From assembly GCA_024234895.1 (NCBI GenBank), contig JACKNJ010000005.1, forward strand, positions 1 to 64,000: a stretch of DNA of 64,000 nucleotides. Reading direction: 5' to 3'. Position numbers and translations under genes: made by a program. Within the stretch, counting starts at the first letter, position 1. The number at the start of each line of letters is the position of its first letter. Source of the stretch: Gammaproteobacteria bacterium (GTDB taxonomy: Bacteria; Pseudomonadota; Gammaproteobacteria; JACKNK01). This document shows positions 24,246-32,812 of this stretch, piece after piece. The notes under the pieces are model-generated. The model saw only the letters and a list, made by a program, of their open reading frames with translations. It ran no database searches and was not told the origin of the DNA.

Positions 24246-24279
24246 CTTGAAATCGATACCGAATTGGTACGGTTTCAAG
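24246..24279. promoter_or_regulatory. 34-bp palindromic operator candidate upstream of the rhodanese gene
   Basis: Arms beginning CTTGAAA and ending TTTCAAG are symmetric at nearly every position around the centre at 24262/24263. It lies 13 bases before the rhodanese start codon and about 80 bases after the stop of the LysR-type gene on the same strand. It is a strong regulator-binding-site candidate; the binding protein is not known. Confidence 0.7.
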
Positions 24280-24358
24280 ATATGGACCGCGAGGATGTAA
24301 AACAATTCGAATAGTGATCGGTGTTTGATCGAAAAGAACGAAGTGTTGAGTTCCCTGA

Positions 24359-25285
24359 TCAAGCCCCCTGATTGGGCATGGTGATTGGGCCGAAGACTTG
24401 TTCGCGGCCGCGCTCCACGATCGCGAGCAGGGCCGGATGGCGGATCTGGCGTTCCGGCGTGATCGCGTAGAAGGTCTCGCGGATCGCGTCGACCGCCCCG
24501 ATCCCGGTCACGCGGTATTTCTCGCGCACGTCGTCGGCGACGGCGGCGGGCGACGTGAAAACGCCGGCGCTGGCCTCGCCGAAGACCTTCATCAGGGCGC
24601 GGTCCTCGAACTCCGCGACCACGCGCGGGTTCACGCCCTGCTGAGCGAACCATTGCTCCAGGGATCGATACAGGCTGCTGCCGGCGCTGGGCATCAGCAT
24701 GGGCGCGCCGTCGAGGTTGGCTGGGAAATCGGCGCCGAGGCGGGCGGCGAGATCGGGCGCGGCGAAGAACGCCAGCGGCGAGCTGCCGAGTTCGTGGTTG
24801 TAGGCGCGGATGTTCAGCGCCGGGCTCAGCGGGGCATCCGAGATGACCATGTCGAGGCGGTGGACCGCGAGATCGGCGAGCAGGTCCGCGAGCGGCGCTT
24901 CATGGCAGATCAGGCGGACCGGGTCGTCGAAGCGGGTGGCCGGCGCCAGCAGGCGGTAGGCGAGCAGCTTGGGCACCACCATCGCGACGCCGATCTTGAT
25001 CACGCGGGCGCGCTGGCTGCCGCCGCCGGCGAGGACCTCGCTGAGCTCGGTTTCGATGCGGAACAGGTCGTCGGCGTAGGCGAACACCATGCGTCCGGTC
25101 GCGGTCGGGGCGAGGCCGCGTCCGGATTTCTCCAGCAACTGCGTGCCGGTTTCCTCTTCGAGCACCCGTAACTGGCCGCTGATGGTCTGCGGGGTCAGGT
25201 TCAGGGTTTCGGCGGCGCGCGCGATGCTGCCTTCGTTGACCACCGTCCAGAAGTAGCGCAGGTGTTTGAGGTTCAGGCGGCGCAT
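24359..25285 (-). CDS. LysR-family regulator, NhaR-like
   Basis: A 308-residue LysR-type regulator. Its N-terminus (LNLKHLRYFWTVVNEGSIARAAETLNLTPQTISGQLRVLEEE in short blocks) strongly resembles NhaR, the Na+-responsive activator of the nhaA antiporter in enteric bacteria. It is followed on the same strand by rhodanese, persulfide dioxygenase and the mrp antiporter genes, so regulation of these by sodium, pH or sulfide is a reasonable inference. It starts 27 bases after the mfd stop. Confidence 0.85.
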   Translation of the reverse strand: MRRLNLKHLRYFWTVVNEGSIARAAETLNLTPQTISGQLRVLEEETGTQLLEKSGRGLAPTATGRMVFAYADDLFRIETELSEVLAGGGSQRARVIKIGVAMVVPKLLAYRLLAPATRFDDPVRLICHEAPLADLLADLAVHRLDMVISDAPLSPALNIRAYNHELGSSPLAFFAAPDLAARLGADFPANLDGAPMLMPSAGSSLYRSLEQWFAQQGVNPRVVAEFEDRALMKVFGEASAGVFTSPAAVADDVREKYRVTGIGAVDAIRETFYAITPERQIRHPALLAIVERGREQVFGPITMPNQGA

Positions 25286-25312
25286 GGCGGTCGGGTCCGG
25301 AGGGGGGGCGGG

Positions 25313-28300
25313 TCAGGCGAGCTCGGGCGGGGTCAGGCGGGCGAGCAGTTCGGCGACGGTGTCGATGCGCTCGCCCGGATCGGGCAGGGGCATCGCGAAG
25401 CGCAGTTTTTCCTGGCCGTCCAGCTTGAACACCCGGGGTTGGGTCTGGATCAGCTTGAGCAGTTCGGCGACGTCCAGTTTCGCGTCCTTGCCGAACAGCA
25501 GGCGACCGCCGGCGTCGCCGGCCTCGACCTTGGTGATGCCGATGCGGGTCGCGGCCAGCTTCAGTTCGGTGGTGCGGAACAGGTTCTTGGTGGCGTCCGG
25601 CAGCAGCCCGAAGCGGTCGATCATCTCGACCTGCAACTCGCGCAGCGCGGCCTGATCCGGCGCGTTGGCGATGCGCTTGTACATGACCAGGCGGGTGTGC
25701 ACGTCGGGGATGAAGTCCTCGGGGATCAGCGCCGGCATGCGCAGGTCGACCTCGGCGCCGTGGTGCGCGCCGGAATCCATCGCCAGGTTCGGGTCCTGAC
25801 CGGACTTCAGCGCCCGCACGGTGCGTTCCAGCAATTCGGTGTAAAGGGTGTAGCCGATCTCCTGAATCTGCCCGGACTGGCCTTCGCCCAATAGTTCGCC
25901 GGCACCGCGGATCTCCAGATCGTGGGTCGCCAGCGTGAAGCCGGCGCCGAGGTCTTCCATCGACTCGATCGCCTGCAAACGCTTGACCGCGTCCGGCGTC
26001 ATCGCACCCTTCGGCGGCGTGATCAGATAGGCGTACGCACGGTGATGCGAACGCCCGACGCGGCCGCGCAACTGGTGCAACTGCGCGAGCCCGAGCTTGT
26101 CGGCGCGGTTGATGACGATGGTGTTGGCGTTCGGCTGGTCGATGCCGGACTCGATGATCGTGGTCGAGACCAGCACGTTGAAGCGGCGGTGGTAGAAGTC
26201 GAGCATGACCTGCTCCAGCTCCTTCTCGCGCATCTGGCCGTGGGCGACGCGCACGCTGGCCTCCGGCACCAGCTCGGCGATCTCGCGCGCGGTCTTGTCG
26301 ATGTCCTCGACCTTGTTGTGCAGGAAGTACACCTGCCCGCCGCGCTTGATCTCGCGCAGCAGGGCCTCGCGGATCAGCGTGTTGTTCCACTCGTTGACGA
26401 AGGTCTTGATCGCGTGCCGCGCCGCCGGCGGCGTCGCGATGATGGAGAGGTCGCGCAGCCCGGACAGGCTCATGTTCAGCGTGCGCGGGATCGGCGTCGC
26501 GGTCAGCGTGAGCATGTCGACCTCGGCGCGCAGCTTCTTCATGTGCTCCTTCTGGCGCACGCCGAAGCGCTGTTCCTCGTCGACGATGACCAGCCCCAGG
26601 TCCTTGAACTTGATCTGATCCGACAGCAGCTTGTGGGTGCCGATGACGATGTCGACGCCGCCCTCGCGGATCGCGTTCAGGGTCTTGGTGGTTTCCTTGC
26701 CGGCGGTGAAGCGCGACAGCATCTCGATGCGCAGCGCGGTGTCGGCGAAGCGGTCCTGGAAGTTCTGGAAGTGCTGCTGGGCGAGCAGCGTGGTCGGCAC
26801 CAGCAGCGCGACCTGACGACCGGCGCTGGCGACCGCGAAGGCCGCGCGCATCGCGACCTCGGTCTTGCCGAAGCCGACGTCGCCGCAGACCACGCGGTCC
26901 ATCGGCTGCTTCGATTGCAGGTCGGCCAGCACCGCGTCGATCGCGGTCTGCTGGTCGGGTGTCTCCTCGAACGGGAAGGCGGCGGCGAACGCGCGGTAGT
27001 CGTGTTCGTCCAGCACCAGCGCGGTGCCGGGCTTGGCCTCGCGGCGGGCGTAGATTTCGAGCAATTCGGCGGCCACGTCACGCAGCTTCTCGGCGGCCTT
27101 CTTCTTGATGCGCTGCCACTGCTCGCCGCCCATCTTGTGCAGCGGCGCGTGCTCCGGGTCCGCGCCCGAGTAGCGGCTGATCAGGTGCAGCGAGGACACC
27201 GGCACGTAGAGCTTGTCGCCGCCGGCGTATTCGAGCGTCAGGAACTCGGTCTCGATACCGCCGACGGTCAGGCGGCGCAGGCCCAGATAGCGGCCGATGC
27301 CCTGATCCTCATGCACCACCGGCGAGCCTTCCTGGAGCTCGGTCAGGTCGCGGACGATCGCGTCCGGGTCGCGCTTGGAGCGGGTCTTGCGCTTGCCCTG
27401 GCGGTTCTTCTCGCCGTACAGCGCGGCCTCGGCGATGACCGCCAGGCGCGGCTGCTCCAGCACCATGCCGGTCTCGACCGGCGCGACCGTGATCGCCAGC
27501 TTGTCCTTGCCGGCCACGAACGCGGCCCAGTCCTCGACCGCCTTGGGGCGGATGTCCTGATCGCGCAGCAGGTCGAGCAGCGCCTCGCGGCGCCCGGCGG
27601 TCTCGGCCGCGAACAGCACCCGCCCGCCGAAACCGTCGATGAAGCGTTTCAGCGCCTCGGCGGGGTGTTCGAGGCGCGCGTTGAGTTGCAGCGGCGGCAG
27701 CGTCGTGGTCGCGAAGTTGACGACCTTGGGGCCTTCCTCGGGCACCTCGAAGGCTTGCAGGTCGATGCGCGCGCGGCGCTCGATCGCGGCCACGGTGTCG
27801 TCGGGGTCGAGATACAGCTCGTCCGGGCGCAGCGGCGGGCGTTCCCTGTCCCAGGTGCGCTCGTGGTAGCGCGTGCCGGTCTCCGACCAGAACGCCGCAG
27901 CGGCCTCGGCGACGCCCTCGGTGGTCACGAACAGCGCGTCGTCGGGCAGGAAGTCGAACAGCGTCGAGAGCTGCTCGTAGAACAGCGGCAGGTAGTACTC
28001 GATGCCGCCCGGCGCGTTGCCATCGGAGACATCGCGGAACAGCGGGCTGTCGTTGCCGCCGATCTCGAAACGCTGACGGAAGTTGCGCCGGAAGCGGGCG
28101 ATCGCGTCCTTGTCCAACGGGAACTCACGCGCCGGCAGCAGCGCGATGCGTTCGACCTGGCCGGTCGACAGCTGCGTCTCCGGGTCGAAGGTGCGGATGG
28201 TCTCGACCTCGTCGTCGAACAGGTCGATGCGGTAGGCGTGGCCGCCGCCCATCGGGAACAGGTCCAGCAGCGAACCGCGCACCGCGAATTCGCCGTGCTC

Positions 28301-28828
28301 GAAGACCTGCTCGACGCAGCGGTAACCGGCCGCTTCCAGGCGCTTGCGGGTCTCGTCCGGGTCCAGCCGGCTGCCGACATCGATCAGGAAGGTGTTGCCC
28401 TCCAGATGCGTGCGCGGCGGGATGCGCTGCATCAGCGTCGCGATCGGCACCACCAGCACGCCGCGCTGCATGTCCGGCAGCCGGTGCAGCGTGGTCAGGC
28501 GCTGCGATACGATCTCCGGCAGCGGCGAGAACACGTCGTAGGGCAGCGTCTCCCAGTCCGGGAAACCGAGCACATCCAGGTCGGCGCCGTAGACCGCCAG
28601 TTCCTGGAGGTAACGATCCGCCGCGCGGTTGTCGGCGGTGATCACCACCACCGGCGCGGCATGCGTCCGCGCCGCCGAGACCAGCGCCAGCGCCGGCGCG
28701 GAGCCATACAGCCGCCCCCAGCGCAGGGCGCGTTTGATCTTGTCGGGCAGCGTCGGGTTGAGCGGGCTCTGCGGGGTCATCGGCACGGCGGGTGATGGTG
28801 GGAACGGAACGGGCGCGGATTGTCCCAT
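25313..28828 (-). CDS. mfd: transcription-repair coupling factor Mfd
   Basis: A 1171-residue SF2 translocase that removes stalled RNA polymerase and recruits UvrA. It has a UvrB-like N-terminal region and an RNA-polymerase-interacting domain starting near residue 515 (GSPVVHEDQGIGRYLGL). The helicase core has motif I GDVGFGKT (about residue 650) and a DEEQRFGV box, then TTIIESGIDQPNANT, and a C-terminal TRCF domain. Length is normal. The start is uncertain: ATG 28828 gives a Pro-rich leader, and ATG 28780 (MTPQSPL) is equally plausible; neither has a clear Shine-Dalgarno. Confidence 0.96.
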   Translation of the reverse strand: MGQSAPVPFPPSPAVPMTPQSPLNPTLPDKIKRALRWGRLYGSAPALALVSAARTHAAPVVVITADNRAADRYLQELAVYGADLDVLGFPDWETLPYDVFSPLPEIVSQRLTTLHRLPDMQRGVLVVPIATLMQRIPPRTHLEGNTFLIDVGSRLDPDETRKRLEAAGYRCVEQVFEHGEFAVRGSLLDLFPMGGGHAYRIDLFDDEVETIRTFDPETQLSTGQVERIALLPAREFPLDKDAIARFRRNFRQRFEIGGNDSPLFRDVSDGNAPGGIEYYLPLFYEQLSTLFDFLPDDALFVTTEGVAEAAAAFWSETGTRYHERTWDRERPPLRPDELYLDPDDTVAAIERRARIDLQAFEVPEEGPKVVNFATTTLPPLQLNARLEHPAEALKRFIDGFGGRVLFAAETAGRREALLDLLRDQDIRPKAVEDWAAFVAGKDKLAITVAPVETGMVLEQPRLAVIAEAALYGEKNRQGKRKTRSKRDPDAIVRDLTELQEGSPVVHEDQGIGRYLGLRRLTVGGIETEFLTLEYAGGDKLYVPVSSLHLISRYSGADPEHAPLHKMGGEQWQRIKKKAAEKLRDVAAELLEIYARREAKPGTALVLDEHDYRAFAAAFPFEETPDQQTAIDAVLADLQSKQPMDRVVCGDVGFGKTEVAMRAAFAVASAGRQVALLVPTTLLAQQHFQNFQDRFADTALRIEMLSRFTAGKETTKTLNAIREGGVDIVIGTHKLLSDQIKFKDLGLVIVDEEQRFGVRQKEHMKKLRAEVDMLTLTATPIPRTLNMSLSGLRDLSIIATPPAARHAIKTFVNEWNNTLIREALLREIKRGGQVYFLHNKVEDIDKTAREIAELVPEASVRVAHGQMREKELEQVMLDFYHRRFNVLVSTTIIESGIDQPNANTIVINRADKLGLAQLHQLRGRVGRSHHRAYAYLITPPKGAMTPDAVKRLQAIESMEDLGAGFTLATHDLEIRGAGELLGEGQSGQIQEIGYTLYTELLERTVRALKSGQDPNLAMDSGAHHGAEVDLRMPALIPEDFIPDVHTRLVMYKRIANAPDQAALRELQVEMIDRFGLLPDATKNLFRTTELKLAATRIGITKVEAGDAGGRLLFGKDAKLDVAELLKLIQTQPRVFKLDGQEKLRFAMPLPDPGERIDTVAELLARLTPPELA

Positions 28829-28862
28829 ACCTCGCGCTCAACCGACCGCCTCTGGTCGGGTT

Positions 28863-29611
28863 GTGGGAGCGGCGTCCCGCCGCGATGCCGTGGCTGCGCC
28901 TGCGGCGCATCGCGGCGGGACGCCGCTCCCACAAGCCCGGGCGGAAGCCCATCGGGTGTTCCGCCGGCGGCGGACGGGGGTTTCTGCGTACGTTCAACGG
29001 CGGAACGCCTCCGGCTTCCGCCCTACGTCCGATCTGGCTGGCCGCGTTGCCGTAGGGCGGAACCCGAAGGGCTTCCGCCGTGGGCGTCTCGAATGGGCGC
29101 CACGGCTCGGTCGGACCAGTGCGGCGCCAGCCTCGCAGGATGGGCAAAGCGCAGCGTGCCCATCATGGGCCTGGCCGATGGTGATGCGCTGGGATGCTGG
29201 CCCCGCGTAGGAGCGGCTTCAGCCGCGAAGTGCCTTGGATCGGCGCTGATCGCGGCTGAAGCCGCTCCCACAAGCCCGGGCGGAAGCCCGTCGGGTGTTC
29301 CGCCGGCGGCGGACGGGGGTTTCTGCGTACGTTCAACGGCCGAACGCCTTCGGCTTCCGCCCTACGCCCGATCTGGCTCGCTGCGTTGCCGTAGGGCGGA
29401 ACCCGAAGGGCTTCCGCCGTGGGCGTCTCGAATGGGTGCCACGGTCCGGATCGGACCTGTGCGGCGCCAGCCTCGCAGGATGGGCAAAGCGTAGCGTGCC
29501 CATCATGGGCCTGGCCGATGGTGATGCGCCGGGATGCTGGCCCAGCGTAGGAGCGGCTTCAGCCGCGAAGTGCCTTGGATCGGCGCCGATCGCGGCTGAA
29601 GCCGCTCCTAC
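28863..29611. repeat. repeat island with a ~340-bp tandem duplication
   Basis: This 750-bp stretch between mfd and the PEGA/FGE gene holds no gene. A GTGGGAGCGG pair (28863-28932) is followed by two tandem copies of a composite unit (about 28923-29261 and 29262-29607). Each unit contains GTAGGGCGG half-sites, a GATGGGCAAAGCG palindrome and a GTAGGAGCGG inverted pair (29207-29271; 29547-29611). The copies differ at scattered positions. Confidence 0.8.
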
Positions 29612-29681
29612 GGAAGCGAGTCGAACGCGCCGTTGGCCGTTATCATCACGCACCGTGTTTCACCCCCAAAAGGAATGACCG

Positions 29682-30824
29682 ATGACCCGAACCCTGCTGC
29701 CCCGCCTGTTTCTGTCCGCTCTGGCACTGAGCCTCGCCGCCCCGGTCCTTGCCGAGGACACCGGCACCATCAAGATCCTCACCGAGCCCGGTGATGCCAA
29801 GGTGTTCATCAACGGCCAGCGCAAGGGCAATTCGCCGTTGGAGGCGGGGCAGACCTTCGCCATCAAGCTGGCCGAGGGCGAATACCTGCTGGAGGCGCTC
29901 AAGGCGGTTGATGAATACACCGAGCGCTATGGGCGCAAAGAGATCTTCGTCGCTGCCGATACCTTGCAGACCATCACGCTCAAGCTGGACAGCCGGGATA
30001 CCCCGGCGGGCGTCGCGAAGAAGGATCAGGAGAAGGCCGAGCGTGAGGCGCGACTGGCCCGTGAGAAGGCCGAGAACGAGCGTATAGGCAAGGAGTTGCA
30101 GGCCAAGGGCTTGGTGCCGGAGACGGTCGCCATCCCCGCCGGCAGCTTCCGCATGGGTTGCGTCAGCGGCAAGGATTGTTCTAGCTACGAGAAACCGGTG
30201 CACACGGTGAACGTACCGGCCTTCGAGATGACCCGCACCGAGATCACCTTCGAGCAGTGGGATGCCTGCGTGGCCCTGGGCGGTTGCCGGCATAACCCGG
30301 ATGATAAGGGCTGGGGTCGGGGTGATCGCCCGGTGATCAATGTCTCCTGGGACGATGTGCAGGACTACATCCGCTGGCTCAACGCTTTGACCGGTGGCGG
30401 CTGGCGCCTGCCCAGTGAGGCGGAATGGGAATACGCTGCGCGCGCCGGCACCAGTACGCGCTTCCACACCGGCGATTGTCTGACTACCGAACAGGCCAAC
30501 TACGACGGCCATGGCCTCGTCAAGGGCTGCCCGAAGGGTGAGTACCGTGAGAAGACCCTGCCGGTCGGCAGCCTGGCGAAGAACGCCTTTGGCCTCTATG
30601 ACATGCACGGCAACGTCTGGGAATGGACCCGGGATTGCTGGAACGACAGCTATTCGGGGGCACCGACGAACGGGGCTGCCTGGAACTCGGGGGATTGTTC
30701 CCAGCGCGTGCTGCGCGGCGGCTCCTGGAGCGACGGCGCCAGCGGCGCGCGCGCGGCCATCCGCGGCGGGCTCACGCGCGACTACCGGGGCAGCTTCCTC
30801 GGTTTCCGGCTTGCCCAGGACTAA
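29682..30824 (+). CDS. secreted PEGA plus FGE-sulfatase-domain protein
   Basis: A 380-residue exported protein. The signal peptide (about 1-24) ends VLAE. A PEGA domain (about 27-105, GDAKVFINGQRKGNSPL) and a charged coiled segment (110-140) come next. An FGE-sulfatase (SUMF1-like) fold follows from about 146, with VAIPAGSFRMG, GGWRLPSEAEWEYAARAG, GNVWEWT and RGGSWSD. The cysteines of true formylglycine-generating enzymes just after RGGS are absent, so it is probably a binding or structural member rather than a sulfatase activator. It has several other cysteines that may form periplasmic disulfides. It is flanked on both sides by repeat islands. Confidence 0.88.
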   Translation: MTRTLLPRLFLSALALSLAAPVLAEDTGTIKILTEPGDAKVFINGQRKGNSPLEAGQTFAIKLAEGEYLLEALKAVDEYTERYGRKEIFVAADTLQTITLKLDSRDTPAGVAKKDQEKAEREARLAREKAENERIGKELQAKGLVPETVAIPAGSFRMGCVSGKDCSSYEKPVHTVNVPAFEMTRTEITFEQWDACVALGGCRHNPDDKGWGRGDRPVINVSWDDVQDYIRWLNALTGGGWRLPSEAEWEYAARAGTSTRFHTGDCLTTEQANYDGHGLVKGCPKGEYREKTLPVGSLAKNAFGLYDMHGNVWEWTRDCWNDSYSGAPTNGAAWNSGDCSQRVLRGGSWSDGASGARAAIRGGLTRDYRGSFLGFRLAQD

Positions 30825-30855
30825 ACCCTTTTTTCTGTTGACTTTTTCCCTTTTC

Positions 30856-31006
30856 GTAGGAGCGGCTTCAGCCGCGATCCGTGGCTTGACCGAAGTCCCA
30901 TCGCGGCTGAAGCCGCTCCTACCTGTCCGGTGTTGCCCGGTAGGAGCGGTTTTAACCGCGATCGGTGCTGGATCGAAGCTTCAATCGCGGCTGAAGCCGC
31001 TCCTGC
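30856..31006. repeat. two GTAGGAGCGG inverted pairs
   Basis: Two consecutive REP-like inverted pairs (30856-30922 and 30940-31006), each made of GTAGGAGCGGCTTCAGCCGC and its complement with a spacer of 20-25 bases. They fill the gap between the two secreted-protein genes. Confidence 0.85.
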
Positions 31007-31034
31007 GGGGGTGTGTTTGAGATTTGAGAACGAC

Positions 31035-31733
31035 ATGCAAACACGGCGAACGATGCGATTGCTGGGGCAGGCCATGGTGCTGGGGACGGCTTGCGGGTGG
31101 ATGCCGCTAACCGCCGTGGCGGATTTCAGCTTTGAGGAGATGGAGCAACTGGAACGCAGCGAGCAGGGCGAACTGCTGCAACGCGCCCGCCAGGCGGCCA
31201 ATGGCGAGAACTTCGGCGCGGCCCGCGATTACCTGGAACGCGCCCGGCACAAGGGCTACGCGCCGGATGAGTTCAAGGCGGTGGAGGGCTTGATCGCCCA
31301 GCGCGAGGCCGCCGCCGAGGAACGGCGTCGGCAAGCCGAAGAGCGTCGTCGGCGGGAGGAGGAACAGCGGCGGCTGGCGGAACTGGAACGGCAGCGGGCG
31401 AACAGCGCATCGGTGTCGAGTGGTGGCGGCGCAGTGCCGTGGGTCAACGTCGATCTGCAAATGGTCTGCGGGTTTCTGTACTGCGGGACCCAGTCCTTGA
31501 GTATTTCGGGCGGGCCTGGGAGTTTTTCGCCGGGAGCCCGTGGAACAGGCGGAATTCATGACCAGGGGCGGGGCATCGCTGGCAGTTATTCCTGGAGCGG
31601 CACCTTCGAGGGCGGTGGCATCAATGGTGCCCGGGCCTGTAGCGGAACGGTGAGCGTCAGTGGAGGCAGGCGCAACCTCGCTATCCGCGTGTACAGCGGC
31701 ACCTGCGCCGATGCGGGGACGAATGAGTATTAA
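31035..31733 (+). CDS. secreted coiled-coil protein of unknown function
   Basis: A 232-residue protein. The signal peptide (about 1-29, ending AVA-D) precedes a helical region with a possible TPR-like hairpin (ARDYLERARHKGYAP). A highly charged Arg/Glu coiled coil (about 90-120) follows. The C-terminal domain of about 100 residues is Gly/Ser-rich with four cysteines, likely beta-structured and disulfide-bonded. I recognise no named family for the C-terminal domain. The ATG at 31035 is chosen because it opens the signal peptide; the Shine-Dalgarno is weak. It stands alone between repeat clusters. Confidence 0.7.
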   Translation: MQTRRTMRLLGQAMVLGTACGWMPLTAVADFSFEEMEQLERSEQGELLQRARQAANGENFGAARDYLERARHKGYAPDEFKAVEGLIAQREAAAEERRRQAEERRRREEEQRRLAELERQRANSASVSSGGGAVPWVNVDLQMVCGFLYCGTQSLSISGGPGSFSPGARGTGGIHDQGRGIAGSYSWSGTFEGGGINGARACSGTVSVSGGRRNLAIRVYSGTCADAGTNEY

Positions 31734-31753
31734 CGCACCCGCGAGCGAAGCCC

Positions 31754-31956
31754 GTAGGGCGGAACCCCAAAGGGGCTTCCGCCGAACGACGTTTGGTGTG
31801 CGGTAACGTGTGATATGGCGGAAGCCCCTGCGGGGTTCCGCCCTACGGGATGGGGTGCGCCGGTAGGGCGGAACCCCAACGGGGTTTCCGCCGAACGATG
31901 TTTGGTGTGCGGTTAAGGTGTGATCTGGCGGAAGCCCCTGCGGGGTTCCGCCCTAC
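31754..31956. repeat. two tandem copies of a ~93-bp GTAGGGCGG palindromic unit upstream of the RAYT
   Basis: Copy 1 (31754-31846) and copy 2 (31863-31956) each start GTAGGGCGGAACCCC and end GGGGTTCCGCCCTAC, enclosing GTTTGGTGTGCGG. They differ at a handful of positions. They lie 53 bases before the transposase gene. Confidence 0.85.
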
Positions 31957-32008
31957 GGGATGGGGTTGAAGGGCTTACGGCCAATGCATCAACAACGGGA
32001 GCAAGGGA

Positions 32009-32536
32009 ATGCCGAACTATCGAAGGGTGTGGCGACCAGGGGGGACGTTTTTCTTCACGTTGACCTTGCTGGATCGGCGCACGGACCTCTTGGTGCGTCA
32101 CATCGAGGCGCTGCGGGAGGCGGTGCGCGTTACCAAGGCGCAACGCCCGTTCGACATCGACGCCTGGGTGGTGCTTCCGGAGCACATGCACTGGATCATC
32201 ACGCTGCCGGACGGGGATGCGGATTACGCGAACCGCATCAAGGCGATGAAGATCCGATTCGTGCGGGCCATCCCGCGCGGGGAGACGCGCAACCCGGCGC
32301 GGGTTTCACGCGGGGAACGGGGTATCTGGCAGCGGCGCTTCTGGGAGCATGAGATTCGCGACGAGGCGGATTTTGCCCGGCACGTCGATTACATCCATTT
32401 CAACCCGGTCAAGCATGGGTGGGTGACGCGGGTGCGGGATTGGCCCTATTCGACGTTTCATCGGTATGTCGAACGCGGGGTGCTGGCGTCGGATTGGGGT
32501 GGGGATGCCGGGGAATTCGATGCCGGGGAACGGTGA
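32009..32536 (+). CDS. REP-associated tyrosine transposase (RAYT)
   Basis: A 175-residue Y1 transposase of the IS200/REP-associated family. It begins with the typical YRRVWRPGGTFFFTLTLLDR, has the metal-binding pair H59-M-H61 (PEHMHWI), and the catalytic tyrosine Y128 in HVDYIHFNPVKHG. RAYTs nick single-stranded DNA at REP palindromes carrying a conserved GTAG. Repeats beginning GTAGG flank the gene on both sides, one starting 2 bases after the stop. The ATG at 32009 follows an AAGGGA site. The gene looks intact. Confidence 0.93.
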   Translation: MPNYRRVWRPGGTFFFTLTLLDRRTDLLVRHIEALREAVRVTKAQRPFDIDAWVVLPEHMHWIITLPDGDADYANRIKAMKIRFVRAIPRGETRNPARVSRGERGIWQRRFWEHEIRDEADFARHVDYIHFNPVKHGWVTRVRDWPYSTFHRYVERGVLASDWGGDAGEFDAGER

Positions 32537-32537
32537 G

Positions 32538-32661
32538 GTAGGGCGGAACCCGGAGGGGTTCCGCCGACGGTCGGGGGGGGGCACGGGATGCGTTGGGTCT
32601 TTCCCGGCGGCGTCGCAGTGCCGACCGCCGTTCGGCGGAACGCCTGCGGCTTCCGCCCTAC
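32538..32661. repeat. GTAGGGCGG repeats downstream of the RAYT
   Basis: A GTAGGGCGG palindrome (32538-32567) directly follows the transposase stop, and a second half-site pair (32631-32661) ends GCTTCCGCCCTAC. The remaining bases to 32812 show no gene; they include a G-run at about 32573-32580. Confidence 0.75.
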
Positions 32662-32812
32662 GTTGTCACGAGCTCGGGGGGGCGTCGTTGGACGGTTGAA
32701 CAAGGTGCGTTTGGTCTGATGTGGCGGGCGTTACGCAGGCGATTGTGTGCGCTTGAGCGGGTAAGGTCGCGTATCCGGGCCACCGCTTGGCCGACCGCAG
32801 GGGTGAATACGC

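Noticed and set aside
29682..30824. True formylglycine-generating enzyme (sulfatase activation)
   Set aside because: The catalytic cysteines expected after the RGGS motif are absent and no sulfatase gene lies nearby.
28863..32661. Possible CRISPR array because of many short repeats
   Set aside because: Repeats are palindromic, unevenly spaced and of several types, with no uniform spacers and no cas genes. They fit REP-like elements.
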